DNA from: an uncultured bacterium
GTDB lineage: Bacteria > Verrucomicrobiota > Kiritimatiellia > RFP12 > UBA1067
Direction: 5' to 3'
Length of the DNA: 54,798 bases
Assembly (NCBI GenBank): GCA_902776615.1
Contig: CACYQU010000014.1
Location: forward strand, 1-54,798
Shown here: one piece after another, positions 43,787 through 53,267 of the stretch
How positions within the stretch are numbered: the stretch's first letter is position 1
Layout of the letters: each line of letters begins with the position of its first letter
The notes under the pieces: generated by a model
What the model saw: the letters and a program-made list of their open reading frames with translations, nothing else
Told to the model about the DNA's origin: nothing
Database searches by the model: none
Translations under genes and position numbers: made by a program

Positions 43787-43833
43787 TGCTACAATGCCCG
43801 CCATCTATGAAGCCACTCTATACACTAAAGGAG
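43787..43833 (+). promoter_or_regulatory. Promoter and ribosome site of the LamG-like protein gene
   Basis: TGCTACAAT (43787-43795) and AAAGGAG (about 43827-43833), 6 bases before ATG 43840. The 158 bases between the toxin gene and this promoter hold nothing else that I recognise. Confidence 0.55.
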
Positions 43834-43839
43834 AATGCT

Positions 43840-46599
43840 ATGAAAAGAATCTCGATAATGACATGTGCGGCGGTGGCGATGGTCGCTGCTGTGACTACCG
43901 CTTATGCGGAAGATGCGTACATTGAATCGACTACTGCTGACAAGCAGGCGATCAATTCTGGATACTACATCAACGCCAGGACGAAAATCGAGATTGATTT
44001 CCAGATGACATCGATTGTCTCGCAGGGACGTCTCTTCGGTCAAGACGGTGATGGCTGCGGGAACTACGCGGTTGTCTATTTCGGCTGGGGCAACAACGCC
44101 AACGACTTCAAGTTCGGCTACGGCAACTCGTTCAACGGCGCCTTTATCGCGGCGAACAACCTGCGCCGCAACACGATTATCTACGACGGTCCGAACAACA
44201 AGGGCTACATGCTTCAGGATGGCAATGTTGTCGCCACGGCGAATCTGACTGCGGCGCACGGCAACACGGCGAACTTCCCCTGCGGCATTTTCGCCAACAC
44301 CACGGATGCGGTCGGCTCTTTCAACAATTTTGCGCCCATGCGCCTCTACGGGTTCAAGATCTATGAGGATGATGTGCTTGTGCGCGACTTTGTTCCGGCT
44401 CTGAAAGCCGGCAGGGCTGGACTCTACGACCGCAAACGCGGCACGTTCCATACGGATGACCGTATGCCAATCAAGCCGTTCCTCTATGGCGGCGACATTA
44501 TGGAAGTGCCGGATGACGGCTATGTGCAGAGCGACGGCACGGTGGGCGTGAACAGCCGCTATTTCTTCAACCCGAAATCCCGAATCGAGGTTGACTACGC
44601 GCTGACGGACACAACGACAGTGCAGCAGCGAATCTGGGGCAGGGACAGCTCGGCACCGAAGGCGGCATTGTATGTGCAAGGTTCCCTGAACATCGCGCTC
44701 GCCAGCGGCGATGATTTCGTCAATAGCGACACCCAGACGGGGCTAAAGGCCGACACAGCCCGCCACACCGTGATTCTCGACGTGAACAACAAGACGGCTT
44801 CATTCGTCACGGGCGGCACAACGAACTGGTCGAAAAGCGCAATCCTCGACACCCATGCACCATCCACGACCGCGACAATTCCCATTGGCATTTTCGCGTG
44901 CATGGAGGACAACGCGAGCGGAATGTCTTACAACAACTTTGCGAAAGCGAAAATATACCGCATCAAGTTCTTCACCGATGGCGTTCCGGTCCATGACTAC
45001 GTGCCGTGTGTGCAGGGCGGCATCGCGGGCTTCAAGGACATGGTCGACGGCGCGTTCATCACGTCCGAGACGGCGGGAGAACTCACCTATGGCGGAAACA
45101 TCTTGGTTGAGGACGGCCCCGGCTACCTCGCCAACAACGGCAAGGCGTTCATCGACACCGACTACACGGTCACGCCGCATACGCGCGTGGAGGTGGACTA
45201 CCTGCATGTGCAAAATCTCAAGGACAATCGAGTGTTCAGCGCCTACGACACGGATTCGCTTTACTTTCTTCACTACTCGAACGGCGGCACGAACTACGCT
45301 TGGTGCTGCATGGATGATAGAGGCAGCTGGACAAGCACGGGACTGCCCATCCACAAGTTCCGCCGCCGCACGTTCATCATCGACCCGCATACGGACTTCG
45401 CGGGACTGGTGACGGCGGGCTACACAAACTACTCGTCCACCATATCTGGGGTCGCCACGGCGTTAGGCGGCACTTACGTCAAGAATGCAGGACGGCCGCT
45501 GAGAGTGTTTGCAGACAATAGCGGAAGCCTTGTCTCCGACCTTCGCCTCTATGGCCTCCGCATTTATGAGAGCGGAACGCTTGTCCGTGACTTCATCCCA
45601 TACTCCATGAACGGAGAGTTGGGGCTTTATGACCAGAAGACAGGTGCTTTCAAGGCTTCCGCCAACAAATACGCACTGACGGCGGGCGGGGAAATCGCCT
45701 CGAATGGCAGGAATGACGCCTATCTCGAATCGGACGCCACGCAGGGCATCAATACCGGCTATCTCATGAAAGGTTCGCAGTCGCGCATCGAATGCGACTT
45801 TGCGTTCCCTGATGCGACGGGCATCCAACAGCGTCCGTTCGGACAGGATTCAGGTGGCGATCTGGTCTATTCCCTTTACGTCAACTGGGAGGGCAAATTC
45901 GTATATGGGTTCGGCAACACGTTCATCAACAGCCACGGCCCATATGAGGCAACCGACACCAGGCGCCATACCGCCATCATCGACGGCTACCACAACCGCC
46001 TTTACTGGGTTACCGGCGGCGTGACGAACAAGACCTACGACATCAGCGGCGATGCGCACAACAACAACGCGACATGGCCGTTGGGCATCTTCGCGACGCC
46101 CCACAATCAGGCGGCGACAGACTGGCGCAATCCGTCCAAGATGAAGCTATACTCCTTCCGCATCTACGAGAGCGATGCGCTTGTACATGAGTACGTTCCG
46201 TACAAGAAAGGCAATGTGCTGGGACTTTACGATATGGTGGACAAGGTTGTGAAGGAAGATACTCGCAGCGGTAATGCTTTCGTCATCGGCGGCATGGGCG
46301 TTGACGGCGCGGAGAAGTGGATTGTCAGACCGCAGAATTCCAAGCTTACGAAGAAAGCTGGAACGACAACGCTTTCCGCCAATGCGGCTGGTGCCATCAG
46401 CTACAAGTGGACGAAGAACGGCGCGATGGTTACTGGCGGAACGGACGGCGACCTGACGGTTACATGGGTCAAGGGCGGCGCGACCGATACTTACACGGTG
46501 ACGCCGGTCTATGATGTGTATGGTGTGGAGACAGACGGCGAGCCGATTTCCTGCACAGTAGAGAATTTGCTGCAGGGCATGGTAATCTTAGTCAAGTAA
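43840..46599 (+). CDS. Large secreted protein with four LamG-like repeats
   Basis: A 919-residue exported protein (signal peptide ..VTTAYA-EDAY). Four homologous units of about 200 residues begin near residues 27, 228, 429 and 628 (YIEST, YVQSD, YLANN, YLESD). Each has a strand I/TKIEIDFQM or SRIEVDYAL, a middle RxFGQD-type turn, and an end LYGFKIYEDDVLVRDFVPxxKxGxxGLYD. This is the concanavalin-like/LamG pattern of PVC and Bacteroidetes surface proteins, likely binding glycans. A C-terminal Ig-like domain (KLTKKAGTTTLSANAAGAISYKWTKNGAMV) ends in NLLQGMVILVK. There is no PEP-CTERM. ATG 43840 has a ribosome site; frames further upstream lack one. Confidence 0.78.
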   Translation: MKRISIMTCAAVAMVAAVTTAYAEDAYIESTTADKQAINSGYYINARTKIEIDFQMTSIVSQGRLFGQDGDGCGNYAVVYFGWGNNANDFKFGYGNSFNGAFIAANNLRRNTIIYDGPNNKGYMLQDGNVVATANLTAAHGNTANFPCGIFANTTDAVGSFNNFAPMRLYGFKIYEDDVLVRDFVPALKAGRAGLYDRKRGTFHTDDRMPIKPFLYGGDIMEVPDDGYVQSDGTVGVNSRYFFNPKSRIEVDYALTDTTTVQQRIWGRDSSAPKAALYVQGSLNIALASGDDFVNSDTQTGLKADTARHTVILDVNNKTASFVTGGTTNWSKSAILDTHAPSTTATIPIGIFACMEDNASGMSYNNFAKAKIYRIKFFTDGVPVHDYVPCVQGGIAGFKDMVDGAFITSETAGELTYGGNILVEDGPGYLANNGKAFIDTDYTVTPHTRVEVDYLHVQNLKDNRVFSAYDTDSLYFLHYSNGGTNYAWCCMDDRGSWTSTGLPIHKFRRRTFIIDPHTDFAGLVTAGYTNYSSTISGVATALGGTYVKNAGRPLRVFADNSGSLVSDLRLYGLRIYESGTLVRDFIPYSMNGELGLYDQKTGAFKASANKYALTAGGEIASNGRNDAYLESDATQGINTGYLMKGSQSRIECDFAFPDATGIQQRPFGQDSGGDLVYSLYVNWEGKFVYGFGNTFINSHGPYEATDTRRHTAIIDGYHNRLYWVTGGVTNKTYDISGDAHNNNATWPLGIFATPHNQAATDWRNPSKMKLYSFRIYESDALVHEYVPYKKGNVLGLYDMVDKVVKEDTRSGNAFVIGGMGVDGAEKWIVRPQNSKLTKKAGTTTLSANAAGAISYKWTKNGAMVTGGTDGDLTVTWVKGGATDTYTVTPVYDVYGVETDGEPISCTVENLLQGMVILVK

Positions 46600-46627
46600 C
46601 CAATGCGCTTTTCTCCTGTCGTGTCTC

Positions 46628-46656
46628 GCGGTGGTCGTGGTAAATGCGACCACCGC
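46628..46656 (+). terminator. 10-bp perfect hairpin after the LamG-like gene
   Basis: GCGGTGGTCG (46628-46637) and CGACCACCGC (46647-46656) with a 9-base loop, 29 bases after the stop. There is no T run. Its sequence family (GGTGG..CCACC) resembles the stem at 8386-8414 after another secreted-protein gene. Confidence 0.55.
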
Positions 46657-46768
46657 CGCTGGGCAGGGACTCGGTATGCTGTGCCTGGCGTTTTAAATTG
46701 GATAGGAGAGGAAAATAGAAATCAATCGGGATTCGTGGCTTTGCTAGCTTATAGAAGGAACGCAGTCG

Positions 46769-48901
46769 ATGAAGCAGAAGACGATAATGTTTTCACTAAT
46801 TGCGTTTGCTGCCACCTTTGCGGCGGTTGCGGATGTGTCTGCCGTATGCAACGCCGGATTCGAGGAAGGCCTCGCCGGATGGAACGGCGGCGCGTCGATG
46901 GCGCTTGACGAAGCGGTTGCGCATGACGGGCGCCAGTCTGTCTGCCTGACGGTCGCAGACCCAAAGACCGATTCGGTCTATGTCACGCAGATGGTGCCGG
47001 TGAAAGGCGGCGCGATTTACGATGCGTCATGTTTCGTGAAGACCGAGGATGTACGCGAGGCGGAAGGACATAAGGAGTCCGTCGGCGCGGGGCTTATCGT
47101 CGAATGGGCGGATGCGAACAAAAAGTGGCTGACGAGCGGAAAGTATGCCTGCGGTGTCTGGGGCACTGCGGATTGGCAGAAAAAGGAGTGTGCGAGGCTG
47201 AATGCGCCCGACAAGGCCGGCTACGCCATCATCTACCTCGCGCTCCGCGCCTCTGGCAAGGCGTGGTTTGACGACGTTTCGCTCTCGGAGGTCTTGATAC
47301 CGACGGAAAAAGTTTCGCCGGCGGACGGATCGTCGATTTCCAATAACTGTCCGCGCTTCGCGTGGAGGCGTCTGCCCGGCGTCAGACGCTACACGCTGGA
47401 ACTTTCGCGCGACCCGTCGTTTCCGCCCGAAAAGACGCATGCCTTTGACGCGGGCGGCTTAGCCGAGTTTCAGTTGGAGAAGCCATTGAACCCGGGCGCA
47501 TGCTATTGGCGCGTGAATTCGGGTGGGCGCGTTGACGCTGCGCCGTGGTCGTTCACCCAGACCGTGCCGAGGGATGCCGATTGTCTGCCGCCGCTTGTGC
47601 AGACCAAGGCCTGCCGAGTGACTGGTTCACATGAAGCATTCACGGTTAAGGTGAAAGATCGGCTGGGGACGGCGAAACTCGCGTTCCTGGGCGTTGAGGG
47701 ACGGCTCGTCGGCAAAGACAACGAGGGCCTGTGCCAGTACTCGTTCAGTGCGCCGTCCGGCGGCTGGCCGAGCGGTTTGACCGAGGGCGAAATCATTGCT
47801 GTGGACGCGGCGGGGAACCGCGCGGCGAATAGGTTCTGGCTTCTGAACGCGCCGCGTCCCGAGAACGGCGTTGCCGTCGGGGCTGACGGCGCATATTGGC
47901 AGGGCGGCAGGCGAATCTTCCCGCTCGGCATCTACGAGGTCGCGCCGAAGTACATGGAAGAGGTGCGCGAGGCGGGATGGGACGTCGTCCACGCCTATCA
48001 GTGGGAGTACAGCCAGGATGATGCCGGATGCCGCAAGTACCTTGACGACTGCTGGGCGGCCAACGGGCTAAGGGCGTTCATCGGCTTTGACCGAGGCGTT
48101 CGCTCACGCAATGGAATAGTGCAGGGCAATCTCGCGCATGTCGCGCAGCGTGTCGGTGCGCTTGCCGACCATCCGGGGCTTTTCTGCTGGTATCTCTACG
48201 ACGAGCCGGAGACGGAGGGGTATTTCGTCACGCCGGATGCGCTGACGGAGTTTGCCGACCTCGTTCGCGCCCTAGACCCGTACCATCCTGTCGTCATGAC
48301 GACATGGGGCATTACGATGAACGAGTACCGTCGCACTTGGGACACGCACTGGACGCAGGCGTACGGCAATCCAGCCGAAGTCGTGCGCGAGGTTGAGTCG
48401 CACCGCAGTCTGCTCAACAACGCTTCGCCGATCACGCTGATTGTGTGCTGCAACGACGGCAAGCAGGGCGCGGCAATCGAGAAGGGCATTGCGCCAGACC
48501 CCGACAAGTTTGCGCGAGACTACGACCTTATGCGCGCCTGTGCGTTCCTCGGCATCGTGAAGGAGTGCAACGGCGTCTGGTGGTGGTGGTTCGCCCGCGA
48601 CAATGGCGGAAAGTACTATTCCGCCTCGCGCTCGCCCAAGGCATGGGCAGACCTCGTGCAGGTCATCAAGGAGCTTAGGTCGATTCGTTCGCTCGTTACA
48701 GCGGATGGCGCCGTCGTGACAGGAACGGCAGCCGAGGGAAAGGACCGCGTCGAATGGTGGCGCAAGACCGTGGACGGCAAGGCGATCTTCATTGCAGTCA
48801 ATACGGCGGATCATCCCGTTTCCGTCACTGTCGCAGTCCCAGGCGACGCCCCGCGCAAGCTCACTCTCCGCAGGTACGAAGTGCTGATTTTAAAAGACTA
48901 G
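46769..48901 (+). CDS. Secreted clan GH-A glycoside-hydrolase-like protein with CBM-type N-terminus
   Basis: A 710-residue exported protein. After the signal peptide, residues 25-170 resemble a CBM4/9-type carbohydrate-binding module (VCNAGFEEGLAGWNGG.., YDASCFVKTED, GKAWFDDVSLSEV). Residues 175-265 are Fn3-like (SPADGSSISNNCPRFAWR..RYTLELSRDP). The rest is a TIM-barrel-like domain (FPLGIYEVAPKYMEEVREAGWDVVHAYQWEY) with a probable catalytic Glu479 in CWYLYDEPE and a later VWWWWFARDNGGKY. A short beta domain closes it. The specific family and substrate are unknown. It probably works with the other secreted hydrolase. Confidence 0.75.
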   Translation: MKQKTIMFSLIAFAATFAAVADVSAVCNAGFEEGLAGWNGGASMALDEAVAHDGRQSVCLTVADPKTDSVYVTQMVPVKGGAIYDASCFVKTEDVREAEGHKESVGAGLIVEWADANKKWLTSGKYACGVWGTADWQKKECARLNAPDKAGYAIIYLALRASGKAWFDDVSLSEVLIPTEKVSPADGSSISNNCPRFAWRRLPGVRRYTLELSRDPSFPPEKTHAFDAGGLAEFQLEKPLNPGACYWRVNSGGRVDAAPWSFTQTVPRDADCLPPLVQTKACRVTGSHEAFTVKVKDRLGTAKLAFLGVEGRLVGKDNEGLCQYSFSAPSGGWPSGLTEGEIIAVDAAGNRAANRFWLLNAPRPENGVAVGADGAYWQGGRRIFPLGIYEVAPKYMEEVREAGWDVVHAYQWEYSQDDAGCRKYLDDCWAANGLRAFIGFDRGVRSRNGIVQGNLAHVAQRVGALADHPGLFCWYLYDEPETEGYFVTPDALTEFADLVRALDPYHPVVMTTWGITMNEYRRTWDTHWTQAYGNPAEVVREVESHRSLLNNASPITLIVCCNDGKQGAAIEKGIAPDPDKFARDYDLMRACAFLGIVKECNGVWWWWFARDNGGKYYSASRSPKAWADLVQVIKELRSIRSLVTADGAVVTGTAAEGKDRVEWWRKTVDGKAIFIAVNTADHPVSVTVAVPGDAPRKLTLRRYEVLILKD

Positions 48902-49211
48902 ATTTTGCGGCGCAAGTGCCGCGCGCTTCGGCACGAGGATGGAGAGGTGGCTCTTTATGGTTAGGGACGGTTGTGGTTGGCTAGTCGTGTAGAACATTTA
49001 GAACGAGTAGAGGGAGGTGTTGGATTTTCTTTCAACGTAAAAAAAGCTATCTCTCCCTCTTTCCTTTTATAACTATTATCGTTATACTATTAACGGGAAC
49101 CATGTCCACTTACACTGGGCATAGAGCCACTGGACACAGGACATAATGTCCAGTATCACCGGACATGATGTCACCAGAAACGATGCCACATTGATTTTTG
49201 GTGTTGGGTTT
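48902..49211. other. Intergenic region with stem-loops and GGACAT palindromes
   Basis: GTGCCG (48916-48921) and CGGCAC (48929-48934) form a hairpin after the hydrolase gene. AGAGGGAG (about 49010) can pair with CTCCCTCT (about 49054) ahead of a T-rich stretch, a possible terminator. Further on lies the GGACAT operator-like pair. No gene is seen. Confidence 0.5.
49139..49173. promoter_or_regulatory. Two GGACAT-N-ATGTCC palindromes, 22 bp apart
   Basis: GGACATAATGTCC (49139-49151) is a perfect 13-bp palindrome and GGACATGATGTCA (49161-49173) is nearly so. Half-sites ATGTCCA (49102-49108) and TGGACA (49131-49136) lie just upstream. They precede the -10 of the HTH gene by about 40 bases and are probable operators. 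Confidence 0.65.
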
Positions 49212-49220
49212 TGGTATACT
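49212..49220 (+). promoter_or_regulatory. Extended -10 of the HTH replication-type gene
   Basis: TGGTATACT, followed by a leader with AAAAGGGA (about 49232) before ATG 49247. Confidence 0.6.
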
Positions 49221-49246
49221 GACTGCCTCAGAAAAGGGACATCCAA

Positions 49247-50095
49247 ATGAACATCAGCTATCATGACGCAAGATACATACTAGATCTTCAGGATTCAAAC
49301 CCCTCGCGAAAACTACTGCTTTTCGCGCTTTTGACGCATATGCACCCGGGTACCAAGAAAATCCATCCCTCATACGCCACGCTTGGCAAGGAATTGGGGT
49401 GCGACGCGAAAACCGTGATGCGCAACGTCAAGGCGCTGAGCAAAAGTGGAATTCTTCAGATTCGCAAGGAATCGTACGCCGGCAGGAAATGCAATGCGTA
49501 CGTGGTGCCGTTTTCAGACGGCTACGCATACAAGAGCGAACAGAACGACCCTTCCGTGCCAAGACCCGTCCTTAAGCCAAAGGATGCCGCAAAGCCAAAG
49601 GATGCCGCAGCGTCCGGCGACAGTCGGGAACCGGACGAGGAAGCATGGATGGAGGCTTGCCGCAAAATCGTCTACTCAACCCCGATCCCAAGCGTATTCG
49701 TCGACATCATGTACGAAGACGCGCAGCAGATGAACTTTGTCGACGCAATGGGCAAGCGCATAACGCCAAGGACGCTGCAATCGCACATTGCGCGCATGTG
49801 GAAGCATTGTACGGAAAAGCCTTTCTATGCAGCGCTCGAAAATGTGTGGGACAAATATTGGCATAACGCACACAATGGGCTTTACGACGACGAGAACGGC
49901 AACAGGGATTCCAACAAGGAGAGCGAAGCCATCAACCAGCTCGAATCGGAATACGGCGTGGACTGGGGCAACACTGACTATTACGGCGAAATGCGCGCGC
50001 CGCGCCTTGGCTTCAACCCGGTCTACAACTTCTACCCCGACAAGTACAAAATACGAAAGGAGAACGACGTCGTAAATCCTCCCCTCGGCATATGA
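49247..50095 (+). CDS. Helix-turn-helix protein, replication-initiator-like
   Basis: A 282-residue protein. Residues 18-75 fit a winged HTH of the HTH_36 type found in phage and plasmid replication proteins: SRKLLLFALLTHMHPGTKKIHPSYATLGKELGCDAKTVMRNVKAL in outline, with SGILQIRKE as the wing. A Lys/Pro/Ala-rich linker (KPKDAAKPKDAA) joins it to a C-terminal domain (WMEACRKIVYSTPIPSVFVDIM.., YWHNAHNGLYDDENGN) that I do not recognise. It is preceded by palindromic operator-like sites and directly followed by a 22-bp tandem array. It could be a Rep protein of an integrated element or a phage replisome organiser; this is inference. Confidence 0.6.
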   Translation: MNISYHDARYILDLQDSNPSRKLLLFALLTHMHPGTKKIHPSYATLGKELGCDAKTVMRNVKALSKSGILQIRKESYAGRKCNAYVVPFSDGYAYKSEQNDPSVPRPVLKPKDAAKPKDAAASGDSREPDEEAWMEACRKIVYSTPIPSVFVDIMYEDAQQMNFVDAMGKRITPRTLQSHIARMWKHCTEKPFYAALENVWDKYWHNAHNGLYDDENGNRDSNKESEAINQLESEYGVDWGNTDYYGEMRAPRLGFNPVYNFYPDKYKIRKENDVVNPPLGI

Positions 50096-50099
50096 CAAC

Positions 50100-50275
50100 G
50101 ACCTGCCACCTCTGCGTGCTAGACCTGCCACCTCTGCGCGCCAGACCTGCCACCCTTTGCCGCTAGACCTGCCACCCCTGCGTGCCAGACCTGCCACCCC
50201 TGCGTGCTAGACCTGCCACCCCTGCGTGCTAGACCTGCCACCTCTAGCCGCTGAACCTGCCACCCCTAAACTACG
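50100..50275 (-). repeat. 22-bp tandem repeat array, eight copies (array 2, inverted)
   Basis: GCCACC cores lie at 50105, 50127, 50149, 50171, 50193, 50215, 50237 and 50259, an exact 22-base period. The unit AGACCTGCCACC(C/T)CTGCGTGCT is the reverse complement of array 1 at 4245-4430. It starts right after the stop of the HTH gene. No spacers are present. Confidence 0.95.
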
Positions 50276-50318
50276 CGACATACAAACGGTTTTTCCCGTT
50301 GCTTTGTGAAAGAAGTTA

Positions 50319-50327
50319 TGCTATACT
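50319..50327 (+). promoter_or_regulatory. Extended -10 of the beta-strand-repeat protein gene
   Basis: TGCTATACT, 80 bases ahead of ATG 50408. The leader is longer than in other genes of the window. Confidence 0.5.
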
Positions 50328-50407
50328 TCCCAACTGACAAAGGGGTTGGACGGTCTGGCTTCGGAGTCAAACAACGGTAAATTGGCAAACCACTAGAACT
50401 AAAAACT

Positions 50408-53105
50408 ATGAACATGCTTAAACTTATCGGAATCAGGGGGGGGGCGGTTTTGCCTACTTATCTCTGCAATAGTCTCGCTTAGCGCATCCTTCTGCGCTGC
50501 TGACGGCGCGGACTTCGTCGTGTCGGCGGATTCGGGCGAGACCCACACCTACAGCACAGACATGGGCAATTATACGCGGCTTGTGAAGCGCGGCGCGGGC
50601 GAGGTCGTGCTGGACACGGCATCGACGGGCTTTTCCGGCTCGGTTGTCGTCGAGGAAGGTACGCTCACCATTACTGAAAAGGATGCTCTTGGAAAGAGTG
50701 AGAGTACGAGTACTAAAGCCTGCACTTTGCCAATTACAGTCGAGAGCGGTGCCACGCTCCACCTGAAGCTGCCTGGTGCAACAAAGTTTGGTCATAACAT
50801 CACGATTGCCGGCAAAGGAGTGAATGACGCAGGTGCGTTCAAATATACGAGGAGCAACACTTCTGGAAACAGTGACAGCCTTATCAACAAGCTGATTCTT
50901 TCTGCCGATGCGACGATTGATGTTTCTACGCGTTGGGGAATGGGCGACAACAAGATTATTGAACTCAACGGCCACACGTTGACGCGCATAGGTTCCGACA
51001 ACTGGATGGTATATAACCGCATAATGTCTACGGGCGCTCTAGGCGAGGTGAACAACGTTTATGGGACGCTTACGTTCCAAGGCTCGCCTGACATCGACGA
51101 GAACGTGACAGTCGTCATAACGAACGTTTCCAGTTCCAGCATTCTTGGATTATGGGGAGCTTCTTCTGTTGGAACGGTCAAGGGCAAGATCAAGTTGTAT
51201 AGTGGACGCACTATTCAGGCGCAGGGTGGTGGCGCGGGAATGACTGCTAATAACATAGGACCTTTGCATATCGCAGGGCCAAGTGGCGCGTCTGCGACAC
51301 TGAAAACAGAATATAAAAACAGTAATGGAATTCAGGCACGTGCGATGTCCATTGACGGTCCCGTGACGAGCGACGATGGCATGAAGACGACTATAGATGG
51401 CAAAGGCAACATTTGGTTCAACAACGACGTGAGCTTGTCCGGGAATACGACATTTGCGTGTGGCAACGCCTATCTCTGCGGTGTCGAATCCAAGCGCAAC
51501 ATCAGGCTTGTCCTTAATAATGCCAATACGACCACACATGTAGCTGGCAACACTTACCTTCGCATGATGCGTGTTGCTAACGGTGGCGCTGTGTCGGCGC
51601 AGCTGCGCCAAACAGGTGGCGTTATGGCCGTTGGTTCCGGCGACAACGCGCGACTTGCCGGAGAATCGAACGGTTCACGCGGCTACTTTACGCTGGAAGG
51701 CGGCGAGGCGCACTTCAGCAATTCGGTATATATGGCTGAACACAAGGGAAGCTTTGGCGCGTTTCGCCAGACGGGTGGGCTTTGTGAATTGAGACGCCCC
51801 GCGAACGGCAGCAACGAAAGGTGGTTCTGCGCAGGACGCGGAGGCTCGGCTGTCTTCGTGCAGACAGGCGGTACCAACGACTCGCTGTATGTGAGCAACA
51901 GCCAAACTGGTGGCTTTCTTATGAGTACCAACGGAACGGCTGAGGTGACGGTTTCCGGCACGGGCACACTCTTCCAGACCACGCTTTTCCAACTTGGCAC
52001 CACCGGAAGCGTCTGCACGAACATCCTCAACGTCCGCGACGGCGCGGTCTTCAAGGCAAACCGCTTGAACAAGACCAACTTGGCGGCGGCGGGGACGAAA
52101 GGGTATGTCAACGTGGACGGCGGCATCCTCATGCCGACGTACTTCAGCAACTGGTCGGGGCACAACAATGCGACTGCCTACAACCCGGACCATTTCGTCG
52201 TCTATGGAAATGGTATGATCGTCGATACAAGCGAGAACTCGGCCAACAGCAGCGCCGGCTTGACCACGATGTCGTATGTTCTTGAAAAGCCCACGGGCAA
52301 GGGAGTGGAGAGCATCGCGCTGCCGGACATCTCCGACTGGACCTTCATCGGCCTTGGACGCATCGTCATCGAAGACGAGACTGGCTGGGGTGCGACCGCA
52401 TACGCCGAATTCGATTTCGCGACAAAGACGCTTACGAGTGTTGTCGTCACCTCGCGCGGCTGCGACTACTCGGACAATGCCAAGGCGTATCTTGAAAGTC
52501 CCGACGGCACGTCGCGCCGCGAGTGCGCATTGACGCTCTCCAGCAACGATGGACGTTGCGGCATGTTCGTGAAACGCGGATCGCCTACATTGGAGCTTTC
52601 ATCTGATGCAAGCACCATTGACGGCGGATATGCGGTCGAGGGCGGCGCACTTAAATTGGGCGTCGTTCCGAACGTCGCAGTCCCGGTCCGTGTGGAGAGC
52701 GGTGCGACGCTCAACCTCGACAGCAAGGGGGCGCTCACGGCCTCGACGTTTGCAGGCTCTGGCAGCGTCACGAACGGTAACACGACCGTGACCGAGGCGA
52801 TCAAGGTGAAGTGCGCCGACATCTTCGCGGAACGCGCTGCGACGTTCGGTGGAAACCTGACGATAGCGGATGGCGCGGTGCTCGAAATCACAGACGCCGA
52901 GAATCTTGATGACTACAAGGACGCGGGCCGCGTTGATGCTCTCACGGTGACCGGAACTATTTCGGGCGAGCCGTCCGTAAAGTTCACGAACAGCGACGGA
53001 ACGACGCCCGACACAGTGCCGGACAGCTGGAAGGTTCGCCTTTCATCCGACGGCAAGTCGCTCAAGTTCGGTTGCGACAAAGGGCTTTTGATCATAATCA
53101 AGTGA
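50408..53105 (+). CDS. Autotransporter-type beta-strand-repeat surface protein, frameshifted at a G9 tract
   Basis: The long frame (codons from 50445 on, usable ATG only at 50520) encodes about 880 residues of glycine/threonine-rich beta repeats: RLVKRGAGEVVLDTASTGFSGSVVVEEGTL is the autotransporter-associated beta-strand signature, and later QTGGxxxxL and FVQTGGTNDSL units follow. It ends KGLLIIIK. A start ATG (50408) and the first part of a signal peptide, MNMLKLIGIRGG, lie in another frame and stop at 50482. With eight instead of nine G (50436-50444) they would join RFCLLISAIVSLSASFCAA to give a perfect exported protein. As written the gene is off, or the run is miscalled. An intact version would be secreted and displayed on the surface. 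Confidence 0.72.
50436..50444 (+). repeat. G9 homopolymer inside the signal-peptide region
   Basis: Nine consecutive G sit 28 bases after the ATG at 50408. Eight G would restore the frame across the junction to the downstream open frame. Runs of this kind mutate by slipped-strand mispairing and are the classic site of phase variation. Confidence 0.8.
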
Positions 53106-53117
53106 CGCGCTGGCGCG

Positions 53118-53267
53118 GAAGGGGAGTCGCTGCGCGGCAGATTCGACGTGATATCGAAGAAGCTCGTCTCTCGCATCTATGGTCCACTTGAAAAATCAGA
53201 AGGTGAAATGCTCGGGAAACTGTTGAACAAGGTGCTGTCCAATTCAGAAGCCGCGAAGAGGACGTAA
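53118..53267 (+). pseudogene. Possible MarR-family C-terminal remnant
   Basis: A 49-codon open stretch without a start: ESLRGRFDVISKKLVSRIYG then PLEKSEGEMLGKLLNKVLSNS, ending TAA at 53265-53267. The pattern resembles the last two helices of MarR regulators. It follows, in the same frame, the stop codon of the surface protein gene. The N-terminal winged helix is absent. The identification is tentative. Confidence 0.35.

Noticed and set aside
49676..50197. Minus-strand open frame reading through the 22-bp array (MAGLARRGGRSS..)
   Set aside because: It is produced by the repeat and by antisense of the HTH gene; no ribosome site and no conserved domain.
50330..50407. Riboswitch or structured leader before the surface protein gene
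   Set aside because: The GGTCTGGCTTCGGAGTC stretch can fold weakly, but no known riboswitch core was recognised.
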